DNA of 64,000 nt from positions 62,001-126,000 of the forward strand of contig NZ_WHOB01000027.1 in the NCBI RefSeq assembly GCF_013141775.1. The letters run 5' to 3'. Made by a program: the position numbers and the translations under genes. Positions 18,224 through 26,763 of the stretch are shown here, piece after piece; within the stretch, counting starts at the first letter, position 1; each line of letters opens with the position of its first letter. Source of the DNA: Paenibacillus phytohabitans (lineage in GTDB: Bacteria; Bacillota; Bacilli; Paenibacillales; Paenibacillaceae). The notes beneath the pieces were generated by a model. That model did no database searches and was not told where the DNA came from. It was given only the letters and a program-made list of their open reading frames with translations.

Positions 18224-18347
18224 GCGCGATAAGGTACAGGGCAGGTTAGTCAGACGGCTGGCGCGACAAGGTACAGAGCAGGTTAGTCAAACTACTGGCG
18301 CGACAAGGTACGGGGCGGGTTAGTCAGTCTGCTGGCGCGACAAGGTA
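18224..18347. repeat. 37-bp tandem repeat, three full copies and a partial one
   Basis: Units start at 18224, 18261 and 18298 and a partial one starts at 18335; the step is exactly 37 bp. Each begins with GCGCGAYAAGGTAC and contains GGTTAGTCA. Copies differ at a few positions. There are no spacers, so this is not a CRISPR array. It lies directly after the TAAGTGGA array. Confidence 0.85.
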
Positions 18348-18374
18348 CGAACCAGGGGAGCTGAGCCACGCACG

Positions 18375-18422
18375 AAAACGGCGATCCATCCCCATAACCC
18401 GGGGACAGATCGCCGTTTTTTT
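18375..18422. terminator. Bidirectional terminator after the Gfo/Idh gene
   Basis: Arms AAAACGGCGATC and GATCGCCGTTTT form a perfect 12-bp stem with A and T tracts on both sides, about 20 bp past the stop of the minus-strand oxidoreductase gene. Confidence 0.9.
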
Positions 18423-18442
18423 GACTATATAAGCTACCTTAA

Positions 18443-19546
18443 CTACTCCAAATAACCCTTAACCAAACCCAGCGGCAGCAGCTTCGGCTGCTCGCAGCTG
18501 GTGGACAGCTCCGCATAGCGCTTAGTGTCCGAGCTGGTGTGGAACGCATGCATGATCTCGAGCACATGATTCGCCAGCTCTCCGTTCGCCCGCGGGGTGT
18601 CTCCTGTCCCGATGCAGCGGGCCATATCCGCTACGCCAATGCCGCGGCTGTTCCCGGCATAATTGTAGATCAGCGGAATCTCCTGGAATTCCGTGCTGTG
18701 CGCCGGGCGCAGCAGGACCGGACCGCCGAAGGTATTCGGGTCGGGTACGATCAGTGTGCCGAGCGAGCCGTAGATTTCGATCCGCGGCAGCGTGCTGTGC
18801 CAGACATCGAAGCTCGTAATCATCGTAGCCACGGCACCGCTCGCGAACTCGATGGTTCCGGCCACATGTGTAGGGACTTCGACATCAACCACCTTGCCGA
18901 ACTTCTTCTCACTGGTGATCGTCCGCGTGGCGAATGAGGTTTTGGTGATCCCGCATACCGTCTTTGCCGGGCCGAGCAAGGATACCAGCGCCGTAAGATA
19001 ATACGGCCCCATATCAAACATCGGGCCGCCGCCCGCCTGATAGTAGAACTCAGGGTCCGGATGCCAGCTCTCGTGACCATGGCAGAGCATAAAGGCGGTT
19101 GCGGCAACCGGCTCTCCGATATAGCCGTCCGCAATCAGCTTGGCGCAGGTTTGCAGGCCGCCTCCGAGGAAGGTGTCCGGCGCGCAGCCGACGAACAGAT
19201 TCTTTTCTTTTGCCAGCTTAACAAGCTCGGTTCCATTCTCTAGCGTCAGTGACAGCGGCTTCTCCACGTACACATGCTTGCCGGCCAGCAGAGCCTGCTT
19301 ACACACATCGAAGTGGAAGTTAGGCGTTGTCAGATTCACGACAATCTCTATTTCTTCCGAAGCCAGCAATTCCTCTGTCGTCCATACATGAGGAACTCCA
19401 TATTTCTCCGCTGCCTGCGCGGCCCGCTCAGGGTCCAGATCGGCACAGGCGTAGACCTCCGTATTCACAAAGGTTCCGGTCAAATTCTCAAAATAAATGC
19501 CGCTGATATTCCCGCAGCCGACGATGCCTACCTTCACTTTACGCAC
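18443..19546 (-). CDS. Gfo/Idh/MocA family oxidoreductase
   Basis: This 367-residue enzyme has an N-terminal Rossmann fold for NAD(P) (VKVGIVGCGNISGIY) and the family motif VYVEKPLSLT with the catalytic-site lysine, followed by the C-terminal alpha/beta domain that binds a sugar or polyol. I chose the GTG at 19546, which has AAGGTGGGA at good spacing; a frame from 19558 would start inside that site. It is the second gene after a ThuA-like gene, a pairing common in sugar-oxidation clusters. The substrate is not predictable. Confidence 0.85.
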   Translation of the reverse strand: MRKVKVGIVGCGNISGIYFENLTGTFVNTEVYACADLDPERAAQAAEKYGVPHVWTTEELLASEEIEIVVNLTTPNFHFDVCKQALLAGKHVYVEKPLSLTLENGTELVKLAKEKNLFVGCAPDTFLGGGLQTCAKLIADGYIGEPVAATAFMLCHGHESWHPDPEFYYQAGGGPMFDMGPYYLTALVSLLGPAKTVCGITKTSFATRTITSEKKFGKVVDVEVPTHVAGTIEFASGAVATMITSFDVWHSTLPRIEIYGSLGTLIVPDPNTFGGPVLLRPAHSTEFQEIPLIYNYAGNSRGIGVADMARCIGTGDTPRANGELANHVLEIMHAFHTSSDTKRYAELSTSCEQPKLLPLGLVKGYLE

Positions 19547-19569
19547 AATGAGTCCCACCTTGTCTCGGT

Positions 19570-20229
19570 TTATTTTGCTGCCCAGATGAAGCCTTTACGC
19601 ATCAGTTCCTTGGCTTCCGGAATATCGAAGACATCCGCATGATGTCCAAGCGAATTATAGAATACCTTGCCCTGGCCCCAGCGTTTCGTATAAACAACCG
19701 GCATGGTGATCACACCGTTCGCTGAATGGTCGCCTTCGCTCAGCACAAAAGTCGTAGTAGCCAGTACATCTACCGCCGGATCTACATGCAGATAATACTG
19801 CTCGGACTTCACCTTGAAATCCGGGATGCCTTCCACAATCGGGCTGGAGCCGGATCTTACGATGTTCACATCATAATCCACCCCGTCGTTGAAGGGATGC
19901 GCCACCCACTGTGACCCGGTCAAAAATTGCCATTCTGTATTGTTACGGAAGGAATCGCACATCCCGCCGTGACAACCGGCAATGCCTACCCCGGAAGCCA
20001 CAGCCGCCAGCACCGCCGCCACCTGTTCACCCGCAATTTCACCCATTGTCCATACCGGCACAATCAGGCTCAATTCCTTAAGCGCCTCAGCGTTGTTGAA
20101 GCTGTCCAGCGTATCCGACACCTCTACCTCGAACCCTTCAGCCTCCAGAATACCGGCAAAAATCGCCGCAACCTCATTCGGTTCATGACCATCCCATCCG
20201 CCTTTTACAATCAATGCCTTCTTCGCCAT
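19570..20229 (-). CDS. ThuA-like domain protein
   Basis: This 219-residue protein has the ThuA-like flavodoxin/glutamine-amidotransferase-like fold. Visible motifs are VKGGWDGHEP near the start, GIAGCHGGMCDSF in the middle and SEQYYLHVDP in the second half. ThuA of Sinorhizobium takes part in trehalose conversion to keto-sugars, and relatives usually neighbour Gfo/Idh/MocA enzymes, as here. No signal peptide is seen. The 62-bp element lies 72 bp upstream of its start. The true reaction is unknown; despite the nearby tre operon, a trehalose role should not be assumed. Confidence 0.8.
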   Translation of the reverse strand: MAKKALIVKGGWDGHEPNEVAAIFAGILEAEGFEVEVSDTLDSFNNAEALKELSLIVPVWTMGEIAGEQVAAVLAAVASGVGIAGCHGGMCDSFRNNTEWQFLTGSQWVAHPFNDGVDYDVNIVRSGSSPIVEGIPDFKVKSEQYYLHVDPAVDVLATTTFVLSEGDHSANGVITMPVVYTKRWGQGKVFYNSLGHHADVFDIPEAKELMRKGFIWAAK

Positions 20230-20300
20230 ATCAAGTTCTCCTTTTTATCCTGAAATCAAATTTGGTTTTGGATTGAATAGCACGTCTATACCCTGAAGAA

Positions 20301-20362
20301 ATTGTAATCCAAACCGGTGGCGGATGCTCGCCATTTTGCTTGTATGGATGGTCATTTTTTGC
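20301..20362 (-). promoter_or_regulatory. 62-bp conserved element, copy B (AraC-type operator plus -10)
   Basis: This is the partner of 8960-9021 (48 of 62 identical, gapless). Toward the thuA-like gene it shows AAAATGAC and AAAATGGC half-sites 21 bp apart, followed by ATTACAAT. It lies between the thuA-like gene and the divergent AraC regulator gene, the natural place for that regulator's own binding site. Confidence 0.7.
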
Positions 20363-20404
20363 TATGTTTAGATTTAAATAGCGAAGATCAGAACAGGAGA
20401 TATC

Positions 20405-21238
20405 ATGAGAGCTTTTCACGAGAACAGAACGTATGGAACAGCTTTTCCCTTCACTGCATTTGTGAGTCACAATATAGATTTCCTGGCCCACTGGCATAAC
20501 GATCTGGAGATCATCTATGTACTGGAAGGCTCGATCCGGATGGGGATCAACTCTGAAACACGGGTGCTTCAGGCAGGCGATCTGGCCGTATGCAGCAGCG
20601 GAGATATTCACTACTATGACAGCAAGGACAACACATCGAAGCTTATTCTTGTTATCTTTAACCCGGCGCTGATCGGCTTCCCTGCAGGCTGGCCCCTGAA
20701 TCTGCGGCTCACCTCTCCTTTCCGGGAGAACCGGCCGTCCACACCGGAGGATGAGCTCATTAACCGCCGTCTGTCCGCGATTATGCAGGAGCTGCTGCAG
20801 GAGCATCTTCTGAAGCCTCCGCATCATGAGCAGCTGATGACCGGCCTTTTGCACGAGCTGTGCGCATTGATTCTGCGGCATATGCCGCTGGGATTAGTCA
20901 ATCCTCATAAGGATAAACGGCGCATTACGAATATGAAGATCATGCAGGAGGTTCTGGAATACCTTGACGTCAATTACATGCATCCCATCACCCTTGCCGA
21001 CGCCGCCAATCACGCCAACATGAGCCTGTTCTATTTCTCCCGCTTCTTCAAAAGCATCTCGGGCATGAGTTACATTTCGTACCTCAATAGTATCCGAGTC
21101 AATCAGGCCGAACGGCTGCTGCTGAATACAGACACAAGCATACTCGATATCGCGCTGGAATGCGGTTTCTCCAACATCCGTACCTTCAACCGTGTATTTA
21201 AACAGGTCAAGCAGCGGACACCGAGTGAACTGCGTTGA
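20405..21238 (+). CDS. AraC-family transcriptional regulator
   Basis: The 277-residue protein has an N-terminal cupin-like sugar-binding domain (about 15-100, AHWHNDLEIIYVLEGSIRM) and two C-terminal helix-turn-helix units (about 180-277, LADAANHANMSLFYFSRFFK and DIALECGFSNIRTFNRVFK). Proteins of this type activate sugar-use genes in response to a cytoplasmic sugar. The start has ACAGGAGATATC before ATG. It is divergent from the thuA-like operon and shares an intergenic region that holds copy B of the 62-bp element. Copy A in front of the GH43 operon makes that operon a second likely target. Confidence 0.88.
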   Translation: MRAFHENRTYGTAFPFTAFVSHNIDFLAHWHNDLEIIYVLEGSIRMGINSETRVLQAGDLAVCSSGDIHYYDSKDNTSKLILVIFNPALIGFPAGWPLNLRLTSPFRENRPSTPEDELINRRLSAIMQELLQEHLLKPPHHEQLMTGLLHELCALILRHMPLGLVNPHKDKRRITNMKIMQEVLEYLDVNYMHPITLADAANHANMSLFYFSRFFKSISGMSYISYLNSIRVNQAERLLLNTDTSILDIALECGFSNIRTFNRVFKQVKQRTPSELR

Positions 21239-21366
21239 TCATGTGTTAATGCTGCGGTGCGGTTCTGCTAATCATCGCTTGCTTATTTGCCGGGAAGTCA
21301 CTACAATACACTTATTACAACTCTTTTAATAATAGGATTATAATCATCCGGGAGGAAGGTTGCGCT

Positions 21367-22398
21367 ATGGTAAATCCGTCTCATAACACACAGCTGGTGA
21401 AGAAAATAAACGTGGAACTGGTTAAAAATATACTCCGCACATCCGGCACAGGCACCAAAGCCTCCATCGCCGGACAGACCCGGCTGAGTGTAGCCACCTG
21501 CGGCACCATTCTCAATGAACTGGTTCAGACCGGGGAGATTCTGGAGCTTGGGTGGGAGGAATCCAGCGGAGGCAGACCGGCGCGGAAATATCAGTTCAAC
21601 GCCAATTATTCCCTCATGATCTGTATGATCGTGCGTTCGGAGGGCGGGATTCAATCCATTAGCTATGCGCTGGCGAATCTGAATGGTGAGATTATGGAGC
21701 AAACGGACAAGGTGCATGAGCAAATTACCGTAGACACCTTAACGGACTGGCTGGATCAGATTATTGAGGTTCACCCGAATGTTCAGGCGGTCGGCATCGG
21801 CATTCCCGGTGTAGTCCAGCAGGACCGGATTGGGATCTGTGATGTTCCGGCGCTCGCAGATCAGCCCCTTGGCCTTCTGCTGAAGGAGCGCTATGAAGAG
21901 GTTGAGATTATTATCGAGAACGATATGAATCTGACGGTTTACGGCTTGTATCAGCGGCTGTTTCCGGATGCGGAGAGCCATTTTGCCGTGCTGACCTTTC
22001 CCAAGAACCATTTCCCGGGGGCCGGCTTTATGGTGAATGGACGATTGCTTAACGGGAACAGCTTTTTCAGCGGAGAAGTGTCTTACCTGCCTTATGGCAT
22101 TCCGAGGGAGCAGCAGCTGCAGCTTCTGCAGAAGGGCGGAGATTCCGGCAAGCTGGCTATACATGCACTGGTATCCATTATCAGCATTATTAACCCTGCT
22201 ACGATCGTCGTCACCGGTGACAATATATCGCCTGAGATGCTGGAGGATCTGCGCAGCGGGTGCCAGGAGATTATTCCGCCCGAGCATATGCCTGAGCTGA
22301 TCATCCAGAATGATACCCGCCGGGAATACATGGCAGGACTGATTACAACAACCATGGAAAGCCTGACCTACCGGTTCCAGCTGGTGGAACGGAAGTAA
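21367..22398 (+). CDS. ROK family transcriptional regulator
   Basis: This is a 343-residue protein with an N-terminal winged helix (about 10-70, TKASIAGQTRLSVATCGTIL) and a ROK sugar-binding domain (about 80-340, VGIGIPGVV and ENDMNLTVYG). The usual zinc-binding CxCGxxGCxE motif is not visible after the GAGFMVNGRLL segment, so it may be a diverged ROK repressor. GGGAGGAAGG lies before the ATG. An MFS transporter follows 43 bp downstream, probably in the same transcript, suggesting a sugar-responsive repressor of its own transporter. The inducer is unknown. Confidence 0.85.
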   Translation: MVNPSHNTQLVKKINVELVKNILRTSGTGTKASIAGQTRLSVATCGTILNELVQTGEILELGWEESSGGRPARKYQFNANYSLMICMIVRSEGGIQSISYALANLNGEIMEQTDKVHEQITVDTLTDWLDQIIEVHPNVQAVGIGIPGVVQQDRIGICDVPALADQPLGLLLKERYEEVEIIIENDMNLTVYGLYQRLFPDAESHFAVLTFPKNHFPGAGFMVNGRLLNGNSFFSGEVSYLPYGIPREQQLQLLQKGGDSGKLAIHALVSIISIINPATIVVTGDNISPEMLEDLRSGCQEIIPPEHMPELIIQNDTRREYMAGLITTTMESLTYRFQLVERK

Positions 22399-22441
22399 GC
22401 CAAATATTATATTATTTTATCATCATTCAGGAGGCATCACT

Positions 22442-23692
22442 TTGAAGGCTCAAGCACGCAATTCTGCTGGCAAACGTAACACTATCTATATTATGCAGCT
22501 CGTAACCATTTTTCTGGGCTTTGTCGTCTTCGGAATCTCAGAAAATATTAAAGGACCCGCAATCCCGCGGATTCAGCTCGCTTTCAATCTGGATGAAGGA
22601 CAGTTGGGTACACTGCTCTCGCTGAATGCGCTGGGCTACCTGATCGCCTGCTCGTTCACTGCTATTCTCGTCCGCAAATGGGGCATCAAGGCGGTCAGCA
22701 TTATTTCATTCGGTTCAATGGTTCTCTCCGGAGTACTGATTTTCCTGTCGCATACCTACCCTCTATTCGCTTCCTCCTACTTCCTGATGTACATCGGCAA
22801 CGGGATGCTGGAGATTGGCCTGGCGATTCTGGGAGCACGTATTTTTGTAAAAAACACGGGGATGATGATGAATTTATCCCACTTCTTCTATGGACTGAGT
22901 TCGACTGTAGCGCCGCTGCTGGCCACCGGGGTTATGTCGCTGAGTGTGTTTGGACATATGCTGGACTGGCGCGGAATGTATCTGGTGATGCTGTCGCTCT
23001 GCCTGCTGCCGATTGTGTCGGCGCTGCGCAGTACTTTTCCCGGGGATGATCTGCCGCATGAGGACCGCACTTCCTTCAAGACCTTGATGCGCGATCCTGC
23101 GCTCTGGATGATGGTGATGATCCTGTCCTTCGGGGTTGTCTCCGAGCTCGCCGTTGGCGGCTGGCTGGTTAATTTTCTGGAAAAAGCTTACGCCTGGGAT
23201 ACCGTCAAGGCCTCCGGCATGCTGTCCGCCTTCTTCCTCCTGTTCTCGCTGGGAAGACTCGTTATCGGACCGCTGACAGACCGGATCGGCTTCGTGCTCT
23301 CGCTGATTATTTTCTCAATGCTCTCGGCAGGTTGTACCTTTGTAGCGCTGGCCGGCGGGGAAAGCCTGGCTTTCCTGTTCGCCTTGTCCGGGGCAGGGAT
23401 CGCGATCATCTACCCTACCGTCATGGCCTTTATTGCCCGCCGCTATCCTAACGGGAGTGATACTGCGATTACTTTTGTAGTCACGCTGATGGGTCTCGGC
23501 AGTGTTATCGGGAACTATATTATCGGCTGGGTGATTGAAATCGTTAAGACGGTCTATGGCCGTTCAAGCGAGCTTGGTCTGCTGCGCGGCCTGCAGGCGG
23601 GCTATGGCTTCATCGGGTTATGTGCTGCGGTCTGCTCCGTGTCGGGAATTGTGCTGTATGTGTATTTGAAGCGGAGAGGGGAACTGATCTGA
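22442..23692 (+). CDS. MFS transporter, sugar permease type
   Basis: This 416-residue protein has about twelve membrane helices and a middle cytoplasmic loop. It carries MFS features such as RKWGIKAV between helices 2 and 3 and GPLTDRIG in the second half. The overall look (start IYIMQLVTIFLGFVVFGISE) recalls FucP/GlcP-like sugar:proton symporters. The start is TTG, supported by AGGAGGCATCAC just before it. It follows the ROK regulator gene, so a sugar or sugar-derivative substrate is likely. The exact substrate is not known. Confidence 0.85.
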   Translation: MKAQARNSAGKRNTIYIMQLVTIFLGFVVFGISENIKGPAIPRIQLAFNLDEGQLGTLLSLNALGYLIACSFTAILVRKWGIKAVSIISFGSMVLSGVLIFLSHTYPLFASSYFLMYIGNGMLEIGLAILGARIFVKNTGMMMNLSHFFYGLSSTVAPLLATGVMSLSVFGHMLDWRGMYLVMLSLCLLPIVSALRSTFPGDDLPHEDRTSFKTLMRDPALWMMVMILSFGVVSELAVGGWLVNFLEKAYAWDTVKASGMLSAFFLLFSLGRLVIGPLTDRIGFVLSLIIFSMLSAGCTFVALAGGESLAFLFALSGAGIAIIYPTVMAFIARRYPNGSDTAITFVVTLMGLGSVIGNYIIGWVIEIVKTVYGRSSELGLLRGLQAGYGFIGLCAAVCSVSGIVLYVYLKRRGELI

Positions 23693-23711
23693 GGGCAGTG
23701 GTATAACTGAA

Positions 23712-23741
23712 CAGCGGCTCTCCTGCTCCGGAGGACCGCTG
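23712..23741. terminator. Hairpin between convergent genes
   Basis: CAGCGG and CCGCTG arms with an inner CTCC/GGAG pairing form a stable hairpin between the convergent MFS and SGNH-hydrolase genes. On the plus strand a short T-rich stretch follows. Confidence 0.6.
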
Positions 23742-23761
23742 CTTTACATTGTGTCAGGCGC

Positions 23762-24445
23762 TTATAGATATTCTTTTAGATTATTAAGGACCACCGCGTA
23801 ACCATTCGCATACATATGAATCCCGTCCATCGTGTACTCTTCGTTCAGATTCCCTTCCTCATCCGTCAACCCTTCATTCACATTAATGAACGCATACCCA
23901 TGCTGCGCTGCTAGCTTCTCCACTTCGGCATTGGCTTCGCGTAACGCGGCATTTGTTCTGGTGCTGAACATTCCCGCCTTCATCTCTTGATCCACTCCGC
24001 TGAAATCAGCCTTAGCATTCACCGGATAGTACGCCATGACATACACCTTGCATTCCGGCAGCCTAGCTCCGATCTGCGTGAGAATCTCATTATAATTCGC
24101 AAGCAGATTCCCGACTTGATATTCGCCGTCTGCTGAGCTGATGTCATTGGTGCCAATATTAATGAACAGCTTAGAAGGCTCCAACTCAACAATACATTCC
24201 TCCAGGGAATTTAACAGCTCACTGGTTACATAGCCCGCAATTCCGCGGTTGTAAATATTCGTCTGCTTCTCCAGCGTCTGCTGTAATTCATTAACCGGAA
24301 AATACTCCATCAGTGAGGAGCCGGCCATTACGGTCTGTCCTTTCTTGGCATATGTATTCAGAATCTTATACTTTCTTACTTTCTCTTCTTTCTCTCTTGT
24401 CATATTATTGTTCATAATCTCGTGGATAAGTTCTTCCTGCCTCAA
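23762..24445 (-). CDS. SGNH/GDSL-type esterase, cytoplasmic
   Basis: This hydrolase has the four SGNH blocks in degenerate form: Ser in MAGSSLMEYF, Gly in NRGIAGY, Asn in INIGTNDIS, and the Asp-x-x-His pair in MDGIHMYANGY. No signal peptide is present, so it probably deacylates an intracellular substrate. The start is ambiguous. I prefer the TTG at 24445 because GGAGGAG lies 6 bp before it; longer starts at 24460 or 24505 are possible but have no clear ribosome site. Length is about 228 residues. It appears monocistronic. Confidence 0.8.
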   Translation of the reverse strand: MRQEELIHEIMNNNMTREKEEKVRKYKILNTYAKKGQTVMAGSSLMEYFPVNELQQTLEKQTNIYNRGIAGYVTSELLNSLEECIVELEPSKLFINIGTNDISSADGEYQVGNLLANYNEILTQIGARLPECKVYVMAYYPVNAKADFSGVDQEMKAGMFSTRTNAALREANAEVEKLAAQHGYAFINVNEGLTDEEGNLNEEYTMDGIHMYANGYAVVLNNLKEYL

Positions 24446-24674
24446 TGTAATCTCCTCCATTCTACTATTGTTATACACTATAACTGAGCTTGCAGCTCCC
24501 TCCAAATTGTGTCGGAAATATGGTAATTGATCTCAGAAGAACTAATTTGTTCTATGCACACGTGTTCCGAATATCCTATATATCGGGTGCGGGCAGAGGT
24601 GCACATCTGGTCAGGACACCTGCAAGATACCGGTTCGCCGGATCTATACTCTACAGTTGAAGGGCGGAATATTA

Positions 24675-25352
24675 TTGAAAAAGGTTGTGGGCTTACTCCT
24701 GTCGGTTGTCATGTTGTCTTCGTTCTATGTTGCCAGTCCGGCCAAGGTATCCGCTGCAACGCCAATTGTTGTCAGTACAACGATTGTTGTTCCAGCAGGA
24801 GAGACCTTTAACGGCAATGGCCAGACTTATGTCGCCAATGCGAGTACACTTGGAGATGGCAGCCAGGCAGAGAACCAGAAGCCAATCTTCCGGCTGGAGA
24901 AGAATGCTACACTCAAAAATGTAATTATCGGTGCTCCCGGCGCAGACGGGGTGCACTGTTATGGAAACGCTACAATCTCTAATGTAACCTGGCAGGATGT
25001 GGGCGAGGATGCATTGACGCTGAAAGCCTCCGGTACAGTCAATATTACTGGTGGAGGTGCATATAAAGCTTACGATAAAGTGTTCCAGGCAAACGCTTCG
25101 GGCACAATCAACATTAAGAACTTCAGAGCCGACGACATCGGCAAGCTGGCCCGCCAGAACGGCGGAACCTCCTACGCCGTGAACTTCACACTGGACAGCT
25201 CTGACATCTCGAATGTCAAAGATTCCATCTTCCGTACAGACAGCAGCAGCAGCGCCGCAAAAATCACCAACACCCGCTATCACAATGTACCCACCCTGTT
25301 TAAGGGCTTTGCCTCAGGTAAAACCAGCCAGTCGGGCAACACGCAATATTAA
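24675..25352 (+). CDS. Secreted PL3 pectate lyase
   Basis: The protein has a Sec signal peptide ([20 protein letters not shown], cleaved near VSA-A) and about 195 mature residues. They fold as a short parallel beta-helix of polysaccharide lyase family 3, with the conserved block [16 protein letters not shown] and [10 protein letters not shown], where acidic residues bind calcium. PL3 enzymes cut pectate by beta-elimination without attached modules, and this length is usual. The TTG start at 24675 follows GAAGGGCGG. It is a lone gene; no regulator adjoins. Confidence 0.9.
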   Translation: MKKVVGLLLSVVMLSSFYVASPAKVSAATPIVVSTTIVVPAGETFNGNGQTYVANASTLGDGSQAENQKPIFRLEKNATLKNVIIGAPGADGVHCYGNATISNVTWQDVGEDALTLKASGTVNITGGGAYKAYDKVFQANASGTINIKNFRADDIGKLARQNGGTSYAVNFTLDSSDISNVKDSIFRTDSSSSAAKITNTRYHNVPTLFKGFASGKTSQSGNTQY

Positions 25353-25454
25353 GGTGAAGTAAGCTGGCATAGCTACAACCGGATAATCAATCCAACACTT
25401 ACGTCCTCTATCCATAGAAGCCAAGCGCTATAATTGGATGAGGAGGTTGATTAT

Positions 25455-26126
25455 ATGTGTGGACGCTTTACCATTACGGTCACCCTGGAAGAACTAATTA
25501 CGCACTACTTAATCGATGACAGCAAATTAGCTACACTGAAACCCAATTATAATGTAGCTCCCATGCATAATGTTCCGGCGGTAATTGCCAGTGACGCGGG
25601 GAAACGCTTGGGGGAACTGCGTTGGGGACTGGTGCCGTTTTGGGCCAAGGATGAGAAGATCGGCAGTAAGATGATCAATGCACGCGCGGAGACAGTAGCC
25701 GAAAAGCCCGCCTTTAAACGACTGCTTAAAACCAAGCGCTGTATCATTCCGGCTGATGGATTTTATGAGTGGAAAAAGGACGGGACCAGCAAGCAGCCCT
25801 ACCGGATCCTCATGAGTGATGGCAGCCTCTTCTCCTTCGCCGGATTGTATGACACTTGGGAAGATCCGGAGGGAAAGAAACTGAGTACCTGCACCATCAT
25901 CACCACTACTCCGAACAGTCTGATGGAGGATATTCATGACCGCATGCCGGTGATCTTGCGTCCTGAAGATGAGGCCGACTGGCTGGGGAGAGACAATGAC
26001 GATGTCGAGTCCTTATTAAAACTGCTGAAGCCTTACGATGCAGCGAAAATGCGGGCTTATAAAGTCCCTTCGGCTGTGGGGAATGTACGTAATAATTCTA
26101 AGGAGTTGCTTGAGGATATAGGATGA
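25455..26126 (+). CDS. SRAP-domain protein (YedK/HMCES type)
   Basis: SRAP proteins form a covalent link through Cys2 to abasic sites in single-stranded DNA and protect them. Here MCGRF follows a strong AGGAGG site, giving Cys2 after Met removal. Other conserved parts are NYNVAPMHNVPAV, INARAETVAEKPAF, the catalytic-site Glu in PADGFYEWKK and His in HDRMPVIL. Length of 223 residues is normal. It stands alone and ends in a clear terminator. Confidence 0.92.
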   Translation: MCGRFTITVTLEELITHYLIDDSKLATLKPNYNVAPMHNVPAVIASDAGKRLGELRWGLVPFWAKDEKIGSKMINARAETVAEKPAFKRLLKTKRCIIPADGFYEWKKDGTSKQPYRILMSDGSLFSFAGLYDTWEDPEGKKLSTCTIITTTPNSLMEDIHDRMPVILRPEDEADWLGRDNDDVESLLKLLKPYDAAKMRAYKVPSAVGNVRNNSKELLEDIG

Positions 26127-26164
26127 CAAACGAACCCGTCAGATCACATACCTGACGGGTTTGT
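26127..26164. terminator. Terminator after the SRAP gene
   Basis: AACCCGTCAG and CTGACGGGTT form a perfect 10-bp stem flanked by ACAAA and TTTGT, directly after the stop codon. Confidence 0.9.
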
Positions 26165-26358
26165 CTACGTTTAGAATTTAATAATAGTCCTAATTAATAC
26201 ATTCCATAAGTATCCTTTTCAACCACTTTCGACTAATATATCTATTTATCTACATATCCTCTCATATAAACTCATTCTTAATACTCATATACATTTATAA
26301 CCATTAATATTAACATTATCCATGTAATATAATTATAATTCGGGAGGATTGTCTAATA

Positions 26359-26709
26359 ATGAAAAAGAAATCACTTGTAGGACTTTTCACTATTTCTGCA
26401 TGTTTCACCTTGGGATCGACAAGTTTTGCCGCAGTTGCATCAACTCCAGTAAATACTACCTTTGCTCCAAGTATTTCTCAAGTATCCCCTCAGTCAATTC
26501 ATGGAGAAGCAGTAATAAGGTTAAAAGTTGGGGAAAGGATCATGGTTTCCGGATGGAATTTCAATGTCCTTTTTAACTATACTGGCAGTCTTGGTTATGT
26601 TATTCAGGACGGTGTATATGAATGGGTAGGTGTGCAACCCGGCGTCGCTGTTGTAACCTGTAATCTTCCTAACGATGTTGAAATGTACTATACCTTCATA
26701 GTTGAATAA
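26359..26709 (+). CDS. Small secreted protein of unknown function
   Basis: This 116-residue protein has a clear Sec signal peptide (MKKKSLVGLFTISACFTLGS, cleaved near SFA-A) and a mature part of about 90 residues rich in Val, Tyr and Gly. The latter reads like a small beta-sandwich (LKVGERIMVSGWNF, GVAVVTCNLPNDVEMYYTF), as in Ig-like cell-surface domains. CGGGAGGATT lies before the ATG. The AT-rich 230 bp upstream contain only likely promoter elements. I do not recognise the family. Confidence 0.75.
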   Translation: MKKKSLVGLFTISACFTLGSTSFAAVASTPVNTTFAPSISQVSPQSIHGEAVIRLKVGERIMVSGWNFNVLFNYTGSLGYVIQDGVYEWVGVQPGVAVVTCNLPNDVEMYYTFIVE

Positions 26710-26711
26710 TT

Positions 26712-26753
26712 AAAAACAAACCCGTCAGGTATAAGCCCGGCGGGTTTGTTTTT
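26712..26753. terminator. Terminator after the small secreted protein gene
   Basis: AAACAAACCCG and CGGGTTTGTTT pair with T-rich flanks on both sides. It serves the plus-strand gene and can also serve the broken minus-strand gene that ends at 26764. Confidence 0.85.
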
Positions 26754-26763
26754 AATTATCAAA

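Noticed and set aside
18224..18347. CRISPR array
   Set aside because: Unit length of 37 bp is right, but copies are contiguous with no spacers and no cas genes are present.
24445..24505. Longer start for the SGNH hydrolase
   Set aside because: The stretch looks like promoter sequence (TATAGT, TATAAC) and lacks a ribosome site, unlike the TTG at 24445.
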